From positions 186,001-250,000 of the forward strand of contig CANLXL010000002.1 in the NCBI GenBank assembly GCA_947495125.1: a DNA stretch of 64,000 bases. The letters are read 5' to 3'. The notes below the pieces were generated by a model. That model worked only from the letters and a program-made list of their open reading frames with translations. It was not told where the DNA came from and made no database searches. This stretch comes from an uncultured Flaviramulus sp. GTDB taxonomy: Bacteria; Bacteroidota; Bacteroidia; Flavobacteriales; Flavobacteriaceae. The stretch's first letter is position 1. Every line of letters starts with the position of its first letter. The translations under genes and the position numbers were made by a program. Positions 45,233 to 54,820 of this stretch are shown here, one piece after another.

Positions 45233-46135
45233 ATGAAGCTTAGTGTTATAATGATTACATATGGTCACGAAAAATATATTCGGGAGGCGATTAATGGTGT
45301 TTTATCTCAGAAATGTAATTTTGATTTTGAATTACTAGTAGCTAATGATTGTTCTCCGGATAATACTGATGCTGTAATTCAGGATATAGTAAATTCAGAT
45401 GTAAGCGCATCTAAGATAAAATATGTTAAGCGTGAAAAAAATATTGGTATGATACCAAATTTTATTGACAGCTTATCATCAATAAAAAGTGAATATATTG
45501 CGTTGTGTGAGGGAGATGATTATTGGATTGATAATTATAAGTTACAAAAGCAGATAGATGCTTTAGAGGCCGAAAAAGATAGTGTATTATGTTTTCATAA
45601 AGTTAAAGTCCTTAATGAGAATAATGAAATAATTGAAGACAATTTAACAAATATTCCAGAAAACTATCAAAACCTAGAAACTTTAGCATTGAAAGGGAAT
45701 TACATTCATACACCATCTGTGGTTTTTAAAAACGTAATAGATACTTATCCTAAAGAGTTCTATAAAACCTCGATAGGAGATTTTTTTTTATATATGATAC
45801 TAGCAGAACATGGTAGTTTAATCTACTTAAAAGATACTATGGCTGTTTATAGATATGGTGTTGGTGTTTTTTCAGCGGTAAATAGTATTAAAAAGGCCAA
45901 AGCTAATATTAGGTTGTTTACCGCTTTATTATCCTATTTTTCGGATAAAAACATAAAAGAAATTTTTCTAAAGAGGCAGGAGCAAGCTATTTCAAACCTA
46001 GAACATGCTATTGCAATCAAAGAAAAGGAAGACTTTTACTCAAAACACTATTTTTTAAAATTTTTGAAAATAATTTCAGAAAACTATAAGCAACCGAAAA
46101 AGATGATTAGTAAATTATTTAGGAGTAAAGTATAA
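45233..46135 (+). CDS. Glycosyltransferase family 2
   Basis: A 300-aa GT-A fold glycosyltransferase. The nucleotide-binding start is SVIMITYGHEKYIREAINGV, with LLVANDCSPDNT as the first Asp motif and EGDDYW as the DxD-like metal site. The C-terminal half includes basic helical segments (KAKANIRLFTALLSY). It is predicted to add one sugar to the lipid-linked glycan at the cytosolic face. Donor and acceptor are unknown. It follows the broken acyltransferase by 3 nt and ends 65 nt before the acyltransferase-3 gene, one of the larger gaps in the locus. Confidence 0.9.
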   Translation: MKLSVIMITYGHEKYIREAINGVLSQKCNFDFELLVANDCSPDNTDAVIQDIVNSDVSASKIKYVKREKNIGMIPNFIDSLSSIKSEYIALCEGDDYWIDNYKLQKQIDALEAEKDSVLCFHKVKVLNENNEIIEDNLTNIPENYQNLETLALKGNYIHTPSVVFKNVIDTYPKEFYKTSIGDFFLYMILAEHGSLIYLKDTMAVYRYGVGVFSAVNSIKKAKANIRLFTALLSYFSDKNIKEIFLKRQEQAISNLEHAIAIKEKEDFYSKHYFLKFLKIISENYKQPKKMISKLFRSKV

Positions 46136-46200
46136 TACTCACTATAATTGCTAAGATAGGAGGATTTTTCAAAGTTTATCACTTTTGTTCAAAGGAAAAT

Positions 46201-47226
46201 ATGAGAGACAATAATTTCGATTTTTTAAGATTTTTGTTTGCCATTTTTGTTATTATCTCGCATTCTTATCCTCTGTCAGTTAAAGATGGTAATGAAGAAT
46301 GGTTACTTTCGGTAACTAATGGCCAAACCAGTTGGTCTTCAATCGGTTTAGCGGGTTTCTTTACAATAAGTGGCTATTTAATTTATCAAAGCCTCCAACG
46401 CAGTAAAAGTTTATGGTCTTATTTGTGGAAACGTTTGTTAAGATTGTTTCCAGCTCTAATAATTGTTTTACTTCTAACTGTTTTAATGGGACCCATTGTT
46501 TATGAAAGTGATATATCATATTTAAAAAACAGATCGGTGTATCATTATTTTTTCAGGAATATTTCGCTCTATAATTTGCAATACCATATTTCTGGTGTTT
46601 TTCAAAATAACCCCTATCCCAATGCAATTAATGGTTCTCTTTGGACGCTTTGTTATGAGTTTACCATGTACATCTTTATAGCCTTGTTTTTCTTTATAAA
46701 GTATAAAACAAAAGTCATAAAATATATCTTAGTGGTTTTAGGTCTGGCCATGATTGTTGGTTTTAGTTTTTATATGGATCACCTTAAGGAATTAAGAGTC
46801 TTAGGTATGTATGGAGAATCCTTTTTAGACTTATGCACTTTTTTCATTATAGGAAGTTTGATGGCTGTATACAAAATAGAAACGGTTAAGCATAAGAGGT
46901 CATTTCTTTTATTCACCTTATTGATTGTTATGACGGCGTTTTATTTCGACAGCTTTTCGTATATAAAACATGTGTTTTTAGCCCTGTTAGTTTTATTTAT
47001 TGGATTAATACCAATCCCCTATTTTAAGGATTTCGGAAAGTATGGTGATCCATCATATGGTATTTATATTTATGCCTTTCCTGTTCAGCAAACTTTAATG
47101 TATTATTTTAAGTATGATTCATTAAATTTAATGTTGTATTCTATATTGATATCTGTACCATTGGGGTATTTGTCTTGGTACATTGTTGAGAAAAAAGCAC
47201 TGATGCTTAAAAATAGATTTGTTTAA
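46201..47226 (+). CDS. Membrane O-acyltransferase, acyltransferase-3 (OafA/YrhL-like) family
   Basis: A 341-aa integral membrane enzyme with about ten hydrophobic helices. The N-terminal motif FDFLRFLFAIFVIISHSYPL has the Arg and His expected of acyltransferase-3 proteins, which transfer acetyl or other acyl groups to surface sugars. NGSLWTLCYEFTMYIF is a second typical motif. It probably O-acylates the polymer. It is preceded by a 65-nt gap and followed by a glycosyltransferase after 8 nt. Confidence 0.92.
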   Translation: MRDNNFDFLRFLFAIFVIISHSYPLSVKDGNEEWLLSVTNGQTSWSSIGLAGFFTISGYLIYQSLQRSKSLWSYLWKRLLRLFPALIIVLLLTVLMGPIVYESDISYLKNRSVYHYFFRNISLYNLQYHISGVFQNNPYPNAINGSLWTLCYEFTMYIFIALFFFIKYKTKVIKYILVVLGLAMIVGFSFYMDHLKELRVLGMYGESFLDLCTFFIIGSLMAVYKIETVKHKRSFLLFTLLIVMTAFYFDSFSYIKHVFLALLVLFIGLIPIPYFKDFGKYGDPSYGIYIYAFPVQQTLMYYFKYDSLNLMLYSILISVPLGYLSWYIVEKKALMLKNRFV

Positions 47227-47234
47227 TTTTTGAT

Positions 47235-48152
47235 ATGCTGGCTATCCTTATTCCATATTATAAAATAAATGCTTTTAAAGAGACATTAGTTTCATTGGTT
47301 AATCAAACTGACAAAAATTTTAAGGTTTACATTGGTGATGATGCAAGTCCTGAGAATCCGGAGCAATTGTTACAAGAATACAGGGGCAAGCTTTCAATTA
47401 AGTACGCCCGTTTTACAGAGAACCTTGGTGGAGCATCATTGGTAGAACATTGGGACAGGTGTGTGGCTATGACAGAAAATGAAGAATGGATAATGATTTT
47501 AGGTGATGACGATTTCTTAGGCGCAAATGTCGTTGAAACATTCTATAATAACCTTAATGTTTTTAGAAACAAAGCTAATGTTGTGCGATTTGCATCTCAA
47601 ATGATATACGATAAGGATAATAGTGTTTCTCAAGTTTATAAACATCCGGTTTGGGAAAAAGCAAAGGACTCTTTTTACAGGAAACATAAAGGTCTTACAA
47701 GAAGTTCTTTATCTGAGCATGTATTTTTGAAAAGGCAATATATGAAGTACAAATTTTACAATTACCCGTTGGCTTGGTTTAGTGACGATCGCGCCTGGTT
47801 AGAATTTTCGGAGAAGTTGCCCGTTTATACTATGAATGACGCCAAAGTCTACATTAGAGTTTCACCTGAAAGCATTTCTGGAAAACATGACAATTTAGAA
47901 TTAAAAAGAATATCTTCCTCAATGTTTTACAACTATTTGGTGCGGCAAAAATTAGACGATTTTACAAAAGTCGAAAGTATTGAAATTGCTAAAGGTTACT
48001 TGGAAAGAGCATTGGCAATTAGGAAGGTTAAGGCTAAGGAATGGTTGTTTTTATGGTGTTTTCATACTAAAAGATTTTCAAAACCATCTTTCAAAAAGTT
48101 TTCAAAAACATTTTTAAAATATATTTTTAAAAAAAATCGTTACTATCATTAA
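47235..48152 (+). CDS. Glycosyltransferase family 2
   Basis: A 305-aa GT-A glycosyltransferase: AILIPYYKINAFKETLVSLV at the start, YIGDDASPENP as the nucleotide-binding Asp motif, and ILGDDDFLG as the DxD-like metal motif. The C-terminus is basic and helical (SKPSFKKFSKTFLKYIFKKN), likely membrane-associated. It differs enough from the neighbouring family 2 enzymes to suggest another linkage. Specificity unknown. Confidence 0.9.
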   Translation: MLAILIPYYKINAFKETLVSLVNQTDKNFKVYIGDDASPENPEQLLQEYRGKLSIKYARFTENLGGASLVEHWDRCVAMTENEEWIMILGDDDFLGANVVETFYNNLNVFRNKANVVRFASQMIYDKDNSVSQVYKHPVWEKAKDSFYRKHKGLTRSSLSEHVFLKRQYMKYKFYNYPLAWFSDDRAWLEFSEKLPVYTMNDAKVYIRVSPESISGKHDNLELKRISSSMFYNYLVRQKLDDFTKVESIEIAKGYLERALAIRKVKAKEWLFLWCFHTKRFSKPSFKKFSKTFLKYIFKKNRYYH

Positions 48153-48171
48153 GAAAGCTGTATCTAAAATA

Positions 48172-48975
48172 TTGTCCTTTGTTGATTTGAAATATTTGAT
48201 TCTTAGGAAGAGATATAAGATTTCATATTGGTGTAATTTGATGTTTAATTCTACTATGAAAAGGCATAATGAAAATTATAAATCCATACCAATAATTATA
48301 ATAAGTTTTAATCAACTATTTTATTTAAAAGAGTTAGTAGGCTTTTTAAGAAAACACGAATATAATAATATCATAGTATTAGATAACAATTCGACCTACC
48401 TCCCTTTATTAGAGTATTTTAACAGTATAGAAAACGATGTTAAAATTTATAGACTTAGTAAAAATTATGGACATCGTGTGTTTTGGAAACAAAAAGGTGT
48501 TTTCAAAGAATATGCTAAAGGTTACTATGTGGTAACAGACCCTGATGTTGTTCCTATTGATGCATGTCCACATGATTTTTTAAAACATTTTAAGAACATA
48601 TTAGATGCTAATCCAGAAATAAATAAAGTAGGCTTTAGTTTAAAAATTGACGATATACCTAATACTAATATAGAAAAAGAAACTATTCTGAAATGGGAAA
48701 ATCAATTTTGGAAAAATCAGACAGAAAATAAAAATTATATAGCCAAAATAGATACGACTTTTGCATTGTATAGACCTAGAGCTGTTAAACCAATCTGGTT
48801 AGATTTTTTTAAAGCTATTAGAGTTGGACATCCCTATATAGCGAAACATGGGGGTTGGTACATAGATTCTAATAACTTAACGGAAGAACAAGAATATTAT
48901 GTTAAAACAGTAAATAAATCTAGTTCTTGGTTAAATACAAAAGGAGATGGCAAATTGAAAATATATAAAAAATAA
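48172..48975 (+). CDS. Glycosyltransferase-like protein (family 2-type)
   Basis: A protein of up to 267 aa with a GT-A-like start (SIPIIIISFNQLFYLKELVG), VLDNNSTYLPLLEYF and a metal-site candidate VVTDPDVVP. The start is uncertain. A TTG at 48172 is given here; the frame stays open up to an ATT at 48148 that overlaps the previous stop; an ATG at 48241 would give 244 aa. No ATG upstream of 48241 is in frame. The DNA is markedly AT-rich compared with the housekeeping genes. The only recognised role is sugar transfer. Confidence 0.75.
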   Translation: MSFVDLKYLILRKRYKISYWCNLMFNSTMKRHNENYKSIPIIIISFNQLFYLKELVGFLRKHEYNNIIVLDNNSTYLPLLEYFNSIENDVKIYRLSKNYGHRVFWKQKGVFKEYAKGYYVVTDPDVVPIDACPHDFLKHFKNILDANPEINKVGFSLKIDDIPNTNIEKETILKWENQFWKNQTENKNYIAKIDTTFALYRPRAVKPIWLDFFKAIRVGHPYIAKHGGWYIDSNNLTEEQEYYVKTVNKSSSWLNTKGDGKLKIYKK

Positions 48976-48987
48976 GATTGTTTGATT

Positions 48988-49833
48988 ATGGTAGACGTTA
49001 GTATAATTTTTGTAAACTATAATACGTGTAGACTAACTTGCGAGTCTATAAAATCTGTTTATAATTATACTCATAAACTAAACATTGAAATCATTGTTTC
49101 AGATAATGATTCGAAGGATGACTCTGTTTCAACAATTAGAAATAAATTTCCTGAAGTAATAATTATTGAAAATAAACAAAATTTAGGTTTCGGAAGAGGA
49201 AATAATAAGGGTTTAGAAATAGCTAAAGGGAAGTATGTTCTTTTTTTAAATACAGACACCTATTTAATAAACAATGCTGTTGAGATATTATATGATTATA
49301 TGGAACATATTGAAAACATAAATGTAGCAGTATGTGGAGCAAAATTGTTTAAGGCAGATTTATCACATAATGTATCAGCTGGTAATTTCCCTAATTATAA
49401 ATTATTTGTTAAAGGGTCCTTATGGAAACATTTTTATTCGAAACATTTTTATTCAGAAGTTAGTCGACGACCAATTCCTTATGAAAGTAAAATTCCCTTT
49501 GAAGTAGATTATGTGTCCGGAGCCGATTTTTTCGTAAGAAAACAAATAATAGATAAGGTAGGAGGTTTTGATAAACGTTTTTTCATGTATGCCGAAGATG
49601 CTGAGTTAGCCTATAGAATTAAACAATATTTCCCGAAAACTAAAAGTATGATTGTTCCAGAAGCTAAAATTGTGCATATTAGTCAAGGTTCACAGTTAAA
49701 AGTGAAAGAAACTTTTAGTTTTAAATACAGAAAATTAAAAGGTAATACAAAATATTTCATGATAACAATCGGTTTAAAAGAAGGTATATTGTATTATATT
49801 ACAAGTGTTAAAAGAATTTTAATGAATGATTAA
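48988..49833 (+). CDS. Glycosyltransferase family 2, rhamnosyltransferase-like
   Basis: A 281-aa GT-A enzyme with VDVSIIFVNYNTCRLTCESI, IVSDNDSKDD, the NLGFGRGNNKGL motif and the DxD-like FLNTDTYL. The late FDKRFFMYAEDAELAYRI motif is characteristic of the subgroup that includes dTDP-rhamnosyl transferases. The ATG at 48988 is preferred over a TTG at 48982. Rhamnose specificity is only a family-level hint. Confidence 0.9.
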   Translation: MVDVSIIFVNYNTCRLTCESIKSVYNYTHKLNIEIIVSDNDSKDDSVSTIRNKFPEVIIIENKQNLGFGRGNNKGLEIAKGKYVLFLNTDTYLINNAVEILYDYMEHIENINVAVCGAKLFKADLSHNVSAGNFPNYKLFVKGSLWKHFYSKHFYSEVSRRPIPYESKIPFEVDYVSGADFFVRKQIIDKVGGFDKRFFMYAEDAELAYRIKQYFPKTKSMIVPEAKIVHISQGSQLKVKETFSFKYRKLKGNTKYFMITIGLKEGILYYITSVKRILMND

Positions 49834-49844
49834 TTATCCAATAA

Positions 49845-50960
49845 ATGCAAATATTAATCTGCGTAGGAACTAGACCTGAAGCTATTAAAATAGCTCCCAT
49901 TTGTTATGAGCTTAAAAAAAGACAAATTCCTTTTAAATTGTGTCTAACAGGTCAACATAGAGCTTTATTAGATCAAGTTATAAGTTTTTTTGAATTAAAT
50001 GTTGATTATGATTTAAACTTAATGGAGAAAAATCAGAGTTTAAATCTATTAAGTGCTAAAATTTTAGAAAAAACAGATGGTATTCTTGCTACAAATGTTT
50101 TTGATATGGTTATGGTCCATGGTGATACAACAACATCTGTTATGGTTGCATTAGCTGCATTTAATAGAAATATAAAAATAATACATATAGAAGCTGGTTT
50201 ACGTACCTATAATAAATTGGCACCTTTTCCAGAGGAAATGAATAGGCAATTAACAGGTCGATTGGCAGATTATCATATGGCACCTACCAAAAAAGCTGAA
50301 AAGAATTTATTGTCAGAAGGGAGAGCAAAAGAGGATGTATTGGTAACAGGAAATTCAGTTATAGACGCCTTACAATTTACGATGAACAAGCTTACCAATG
50401 GATATACCACTAAATCTATTGACAGTCTAAAAAAGGATCTAGACTTCAATAAAAAAATAATATTAGTAACGGGGCATAGAAGAGAGAATTTTGGAAAAGG
50501 TTTTGATAATATTTGCAATGCTTTGATAGAACTTTCTCAAAAAAAAATACAAATTGTATTTCCGGTACATTTTAATCCAAATGTTCGAAATGTAGTTTAC
50601 GAAAGACTTAGTGGTTTATCCAATATCATTCTTATTGAACCTTTAGATTACCCATCATTTGTTTGGTTAATGCAAAAATCTAGTGTAATTATTTCGGACT
50701 CAGGAGGAGTTCAAGAAGAAGCTCCAACATTTAATATACCTGTTATTGTGACTAGAGATGTAACAGAAAGAGAGGAGGGGATTCACTCTGGGCATTCTAT
50801 ACTAGTGGGGACCGATAAGGATAAAATAGTTAGGAATACACTAAGAGTATTACAAGAAGACTATAATAAAAGTTTATTAGAAAACCCATACGGGAAAGGA
50901 AATTCCTCAATGCTTATTGTTGATTTCATTAAAGAGCAGACAAAAACGAGAAACTCATAA
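49845..50960 (+). CDS. wecB: UDP-N-acetylglucosamine 2-epimerase, non-hydrolysing
   Basis: A 371-aa GT-B-fold enzyme that interconverts UDP-GlcNAc and UDP-ManNAc. Typical parts are ICVGTRPEAIKIAPICYEL at the N-terminus, VMVHGDTTTSVMVAL, IHIEAGLRTY, VTGHRRENFGKG and SDSGGVQEEAPTFNIPV. Length fits the WecB/MnaA group and differs from the hydrolysing NeuC at 54817, so the locus has both epimerase kinds. UDP-ManNAc may enter the polymer directly. It lies 11 nt after a glycosyltransferase gene. Confidence 0.94.
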   Translation: MQILICVGTRPEAIKIAPICYELKKRQIPFKLCLTGQHRALLDQVISFFELNVDYDLNLMEKNQSLNLLSAKILEKTDGILATNVFDMVMVHGDTTTSVMVALAAFNRNIKIIHIEAGLRTYNKLAPFPEEMNRQLTGRLADYHMAPTKKAEKNLLSEGRAKEDVLVTGNSVIDALQFTMNKLTNGYTTKSIDSLKKDLDFNKKIILVTGHRRENFGKGFDNICNALIELSQKKIQIVFPVHFNPNVRNVVYERLSGLSNIILIEPLDYPSFVWLMQKSSVIISDSGGVQEEAPTFNIPVIVTRDVTEREEGIHSGHSILVGTDKDKIVRNTLRVLQEDYNKSLLENPYGKGNSSMLIVDFIKEQTKTRNS

Positions 50961-50970
50961 TGTTAAGGTT

Positions 50971-52230
50971 ATGGCAGTAATGAAATCGATTTTAATCGTT
51001 GTAGAATCAATTGATGTAGAAGATAGTAGTGGTGCAAAAGCCTGTGTGGCACTTATCAGGAATTTAAAACAATGCGGATACGAATTAAAAGTCTTTCACT
51101 ATACACGCAGGGACATAACACTTTCGGGCATAGAATGTATTGCAATACCGGAAAAAAAATGGACTATCTGGTACTTGCTTAGTAAAGCCCAATTGATTCT
51201 TAAACGTTGGTTTAAGGTTAATTTGAATACTTTTTTCGAAAGTAAATTAGGGTTTTCTTTCGCTTTTTTTAATGACGTTAAGAGCATAAAATATGGCTTA
51301 TGCAAAGAAAATAGTTTTAATCCCGATTGGGTATTAACCCTAAGTAAAGCGGCGAGTTTCAGACCGCATATGGCCGTTTTAAAACTACCCCGGCTTCATA
51401 AGAAATGGTTGGCCTATGTGCACGATCCATACCCGATGCATTGTTACCCTGAACCCTTTAATTGGTTTCAACCGGGTTATAAACAAAAAGAGGCTTTTTT
51501 TAGAGAAGTTTCGAAAAAGGCTTTATATGTTATTTTTCCGAGTCAGTTACTTAACAAATGGATGGGGCAGTACTTTCCCGAATTTTTAGATAACGGCATT
51601 GTTATACCGCATCAGGCTTCCTCTGAAATGGTTAGTGAAGAATTGCCGCACCCCAACTGGTTTCAGTATGAAAGTTTTACTATTCTGCATGCGGGTAGTT
51701 TAATGAAACAAAGAAGTCCGAAGGGACTTGTTGAAGGATATCAATTATTTTTAAATAGAAACCCTGCAGCCAAGGATAATTCACAATTACTATTGTTGGG
51801 ACAGAAGAGTTATTTTAAAGACTATCTTGATAAAAAAAATAAGGAAATAAACTCCCTCTACTTGAGTAGAGGTTATGTAGATTTTAATACCGTGTTATCC
51901 TTACAAAATAGTGTTTCGGTAAATGTAATATTGGAAGCGAAGTCGGATATTAGTCCCTTTTTACCGGGAAAGTTTCCTCATTGTATTATGGCCAATAAGC
52001 CCATTATTCATTTAGGACCGGAAAAGAGCGAAACGTATCATTTATTAGGAATAGATTATGAATATCACGCAAATATTGACGAAGTAGATAAAATTGCAAC
52101 CCTGATTGAATCTTTATACTTAGCATGGTTGAAAAACAATAAAACACTGCAATTAAATAGACCGGATTTGGAAAATTATGTCTCAGTTTCCAATTTAGAA
52201 CGAACATTTTCTAAAATTGCTAAGAATTAA
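50971..52230 (+). CDS. GT-B type glycosyltransferase, family 4-like
   Basis: A 419-aa protein with two Rossmann-like halves. The N-terminal half starts MKSILIVVESIDVEDSSGAK and contains a WLAYVHDPYPMHCYPEP segment; the C-terminal half has TILHAGSLMKQRSPKGLVEGY and SPFLPGKFPHCIMANKPII, where family 4 enzymes have their donor-binding motif. The classical ExxxxxxxE is not evident. The start is the ATG at 50971, or three codons later at 50980; an in-frame start at 50917 would overlap wecB. Sugar specificity unknown. Its stop overlaps the next ATG by 1 nt. Confidence 0.8.
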   Translation: MAVMKSILIVVESIDVEDSSGAKACVALIRNLKQCGYELKVFHYTRRDITLSGIECIAIPEKKWTIWYLLSKAQLILKRWFKVNLNTFFESKLGFSFAFFNDVKSIKYGLCKENSFNPDWVLTLSKAASFRPHMAVLKLPRLHKKWLAYVHDPYPMHCYPEPFNWFQPGYKQKEAFFREVSKKALYVIFPSQLLNKWMGQYFPEFLDNGIVIPHQASSEMVSEELPHPNWFQYESFTILHAGSLMKQRSPKGLVEGYQLFLNRNPAAKDNSQLLLLGQKSYFKDYLDKKNKEINSLYLSRGYVDFNTVLSLQNSVSVNVILEAKSDISPFLPGKFPHCIMANKPIIHLGPEKSETYHLLGIDYEYHANIDEVDKIATLIESLYLAWLKNNKTLQLNRPDLENYVSVSNLERTFSKIAKN

Positions 52231-53135
52231 TGGCACAGTTTACTATTTTAATTACAACAAGGAATCGACTAGAAGATTTAAAATATACACTTCAAATAAA
52301 TGAAGCTAAACTAGGGGATTCTGATGTGGAATATATTATTTGTGACGACGGTTCCAACGATGGTACTTACGACTATGTAAGTTCTAATTATCCCAAAATC
52401 AAATTACTGAGAAATGAAACTTCGAAGGGTTTAATATATTGCCGTAATCAAATGATGAATTTAGTGAAGACGGCGTATGCGATATCCATCGATGATGATT
52501 CACACTTTGTAACGAACAACCCAATTCCAAGTATTGAGGCTTATTTTAATGCACACCCGAGATGTGCAGTAGTTGGTTTTAGAATATTTTGGGGTAAAGA
52601 AATGCCTTTTGTTAATATAAATCAAGAGAAGCCTTCTATAATGAAAAGTTACGTAGGGTGTGGACATGTGTTCAGGATTAATGCATGGAATTCAATCCCG
52701 GATTATCCCGATTGGTTTATATTTTATGGGGAAGAGGATTTTGCTTCCTACCACTTATTCAAAAAGGAATGGGAAGTACATTATCTGCCTGACGTATTGG
52801 TGCATCATCGCGTCGATTTAAAAGGCAGAAAGCATAGTAAAGATTACAGATTGAGAATACGACGGGCATTGCGGTCCGGGTGGTTTCTATATCTGTTATT
52901 TTATCCAGTGGGTCTTGTGCCTAAAAAGATTTTGTATTCTTTATGGATGCAATTTAAAACGAAGGTGTTTAAAGGGGATTTTAGAGCATTTATTGCTATA
53001 TTACAAGCTTTAGGTGATCTTATTTTAAACGTACCGCGTTTAATAAAAAAGTCTGACCGTTTATCAAATGAGGAGTTTAAAAAGTATTCAAAACTTCCTG
53101 CGGCAAAATTGTATTGGAAACCAAAAGATTTGTAA
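52230..53135 (+). CDS. Glycosyltransferase family 2
   Basis: A 301-aa GT-A enzyme with FTILITTRNRLEDLKYTL, the Asp motif YIICDDGSNDGTYDYV and the DxD-like SIDDDSHF. A late FYGEEDFASYHLFKK motif fits the catalytic base region of family 2. The C-terminus is basic with hydrophobic stretches (GWFLYLLFYPVGLVPKKILY). It begins within the stop codon of the preceding gene (TAATG). Confidence 0.9.
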   Translation: MAQFTILITTRNRLEDLKYTLQINEAKLGDSDVEYIICDDGSNDGTYDYVSSNYPKIKLLRNETSKGLIYCRNQMMNLVKTAYAISIDDDSHFVTNNPIPSIEAYFNAHPRCAVVGFRIFWGKEMPFVNINQEKPSIMKSYVGCGHVFRINAWNSIPDYPDWFIFYGEEDFASYHLFKKEWEVHYLPDVLVHHRVDLKGRKHSKDYRLRIRRALRSGWFLYLLFYPVGLVPKKILYSLWMQFKTKVFKGDFRAFIAILQALGDLILNVPRLIKKSDRLSNEEFKKYSKLPAAKLYWKPKDL

Positions 53136-53167
53136 TTTTATTTTTACCAACTAAAAACCTTTTATAA

Positions 53168-53815
53168 TTGAGCACAGAGCCCAAAATATATAGCAACAGA
53201 GGCGATTTTGCAAAAGAAATGCTACACAAGTACAAGCCAAGTGAATCAAAAATTGTTGTTAGCGACATTGGTGCCGGATATGGCCATATGGAAGAAACAG
53301 TACTTGAACTCGGAGGTCAATGGCAGCCTTTTGATGTTACAAAAAAAATAAGTAAATCTACTATTTGGGATTTAAATGATCGTGCTCCCGAAGGTGCCGA
53401 GAAAGCAAACCTGGTAATATTCCTTGAAGTTCTGGAGCATTTGGATAATCCACTTTTAGGGTTACAAAATATATCAGATCACATTCGAAAAGATGGAATA
53501 TTGGTACTCACTACACCAAATCCACAATCGAGTAAAAATACATTGAGTTTGTTTTTACGAGGAGCCTTGTATGCCTTTCAGGAAAAACACATTGAAGAGA
53601 ATCATGTTTTTACCCCTTGGAAGCATATTGTGATTGACTTTTTAAAAAGATGTGGTTTTGAAGTTTTGGAATACGCAATCGTTGATATTGAATATAAAAG
53701 GAGAAGCATTTCTTCGTTTAAGGACTGGATAAAATATAGAGCAGAGGCCTTTATTGAATCTCGAAACCCAATGGCTCAGGGAATGAGTTATGGTATTGTT
53801 GCAAAAAAAAATTAA
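53168..53815 (+). CDS. Class I SAM-dependent methyltransferase
   Basis: A 215-aa methyltransferase with motif I DIGAGYGHMEETVLELGG, LVIFLEVLEHLDNPLLGLQ (post I/II region) and DGILVLTTPNPQSSKNTL (motif III). It resembles small methyltransferases of surface-glycan clusters. The start is a TTG at 53168, since no ATG lies near the N-terminus. It precedes neuB by 3 nt, so it is made with the nonulosonic-acid enzymes and may methylate that sugar or its neighbour. Confidence 0.85.
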   Translation: MSTEPKIYSNRGDFAKEMLHKYKPSESKIVVSDIGAGYGHMEETVLELGGQWQPFDVTKKISKSTIWDLNDRAPEGAEKANLVIFLEVLEHLDNPLLGLQNISDHIRKDGILVLTTPNPQSSKNTLSLFLRGALYAFQEKHIEENHVFTPWKHIVIDFLKRCGFEVLEYAIVDIEYKRRSISSFKDWIKYRAEAFIESRNPMAQGMSYGIVAKKN

Positions 53816-53818
53816 GGA

Positions 53819-54820
53819 ATGAGTGTTAAAATAATAGCAGAAATCGGGCAAGCACATAATGGTAGTTTAGGAATGGCTCATGCATACATTGATGCGTTGT
53901 CAACAACCGGGATCGATACCGTAAAGTTTCAAACCCATATAGCCGAAGCCGAAAGTAGTATATATGAGCCCTTTAGAGTTCAGTTTTCCAAAGAAGACGC
54001 TACTAGGTATGAGTATTGGAAACGCATGGAATTCACTAGTGAACAGTGGGAAGGATTAAAACAACATTGTGATGAAAAAGGCTTGGAGTTCATGAGTTCG
54101 CCGTTTAGTAATGCAGCTGTAGACTTATTGGAAAAGCTAGACGTAAACTGCTTTAAGGTGGGCTCAGGGGAGGTTACTAATTTCTTATTATTAGAACGTC
54201 TGGCAATGACATCTAAACCCCTCATCATATCTTCAGGGATGAGTTCCCTTGAGGAATTAGACAAAACGGTAGATTTTTTAAAGTCGAGGCATGTCGAGTT
54301 TTCTCTACTTCAGTGTACAACGTCTTACCCAACAAAACCAGAGCAATACGGTTTAAATATGATTGCCGAATTAAAAGCCAGATATAATATCCCGATTGGA
54401 TTTTCCGATCATTCATCAAAGCTTGAAACAAGTATTGCGGCAGTTACCCTTGGAGCCGAAATAATTGAATTTCATGCCGTTTTTAATAAAGAGATGTTCG
54501 GCCCAGACGTAAGTTCTTCTTTAACCATTGAAGAAATAAAGGTCTTAACTAAGGCAATACGTAATATTGAAATAGCTACTGTTAACCCAATAAATAAAAG
54601 TGATAATACATCATATAAAACGCTTAAAACTATTTTTGAGAAGTCTCTGGCCATAAATAAAGATTTGAATGCCGGGCATATAATAACGTTTTCAGATTTA
54701 GAGGCAAAAAAACCAGCTAACAAGGGTGTATCAGCAACAAATTTTAAGGATGTTATAGGCAAAACTATTATCAGAGATATGAAGCAATGGGAATTCCTAA
54801 CCAAACAAGATTATAAATGA
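53819..54820 (+). CDS. neuB: N-acetylneuraminate synthase family enzyme
   Basis: Condenses phosphoenolpyruvate with an N-acetylated hexosamine to a nine-carbon nonulosonic acid. The 333-aa chain has a TIM barrel (AEIGQAHNGSLGMAHAYIDA, TVKFQTHIAEA, FKVGSGEVTNF, QCTTSYPTKPEQYGL, GFSDHSS) and a C-terminal antifreeze-like SAF domain (about 275-333). Sequence alone does not separate Neu5Ac synthase from legionaminic or pseudaminic acid synthase. Its stop overlaps the neuC start by 4 nt. Confidence 0.94.
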   Translation: MSVKIIAEIGQAHNGSLGMAHAYIDALSTTGIDTVKFQTHIAEAESSIYEPFRVQFSKEDATRYEYWKRMEFTSEQWEGLKQHCDEKGLEFMSSPFSNAAVDLLEKLDVNCFKVGSGEVTNFLLLERLAMTSKPLIISSGMSSLEELDKTVDFLKSRHVEFSLLQCTTSYPTKPEQYGLNMIAELKARYNIPIGFSDHSSKLETSIAAVTLGAEIIEFHAVFNKEMFGPDVSSSLTIEEIKVLTKAIRNIEIATVNPINKSDNTSYKTLKTIFEKSLAINKDLNAGHIITFSDLEAKKPANKGVSATNFKDVIGKTIIRDMKQWEFLTKQDYK

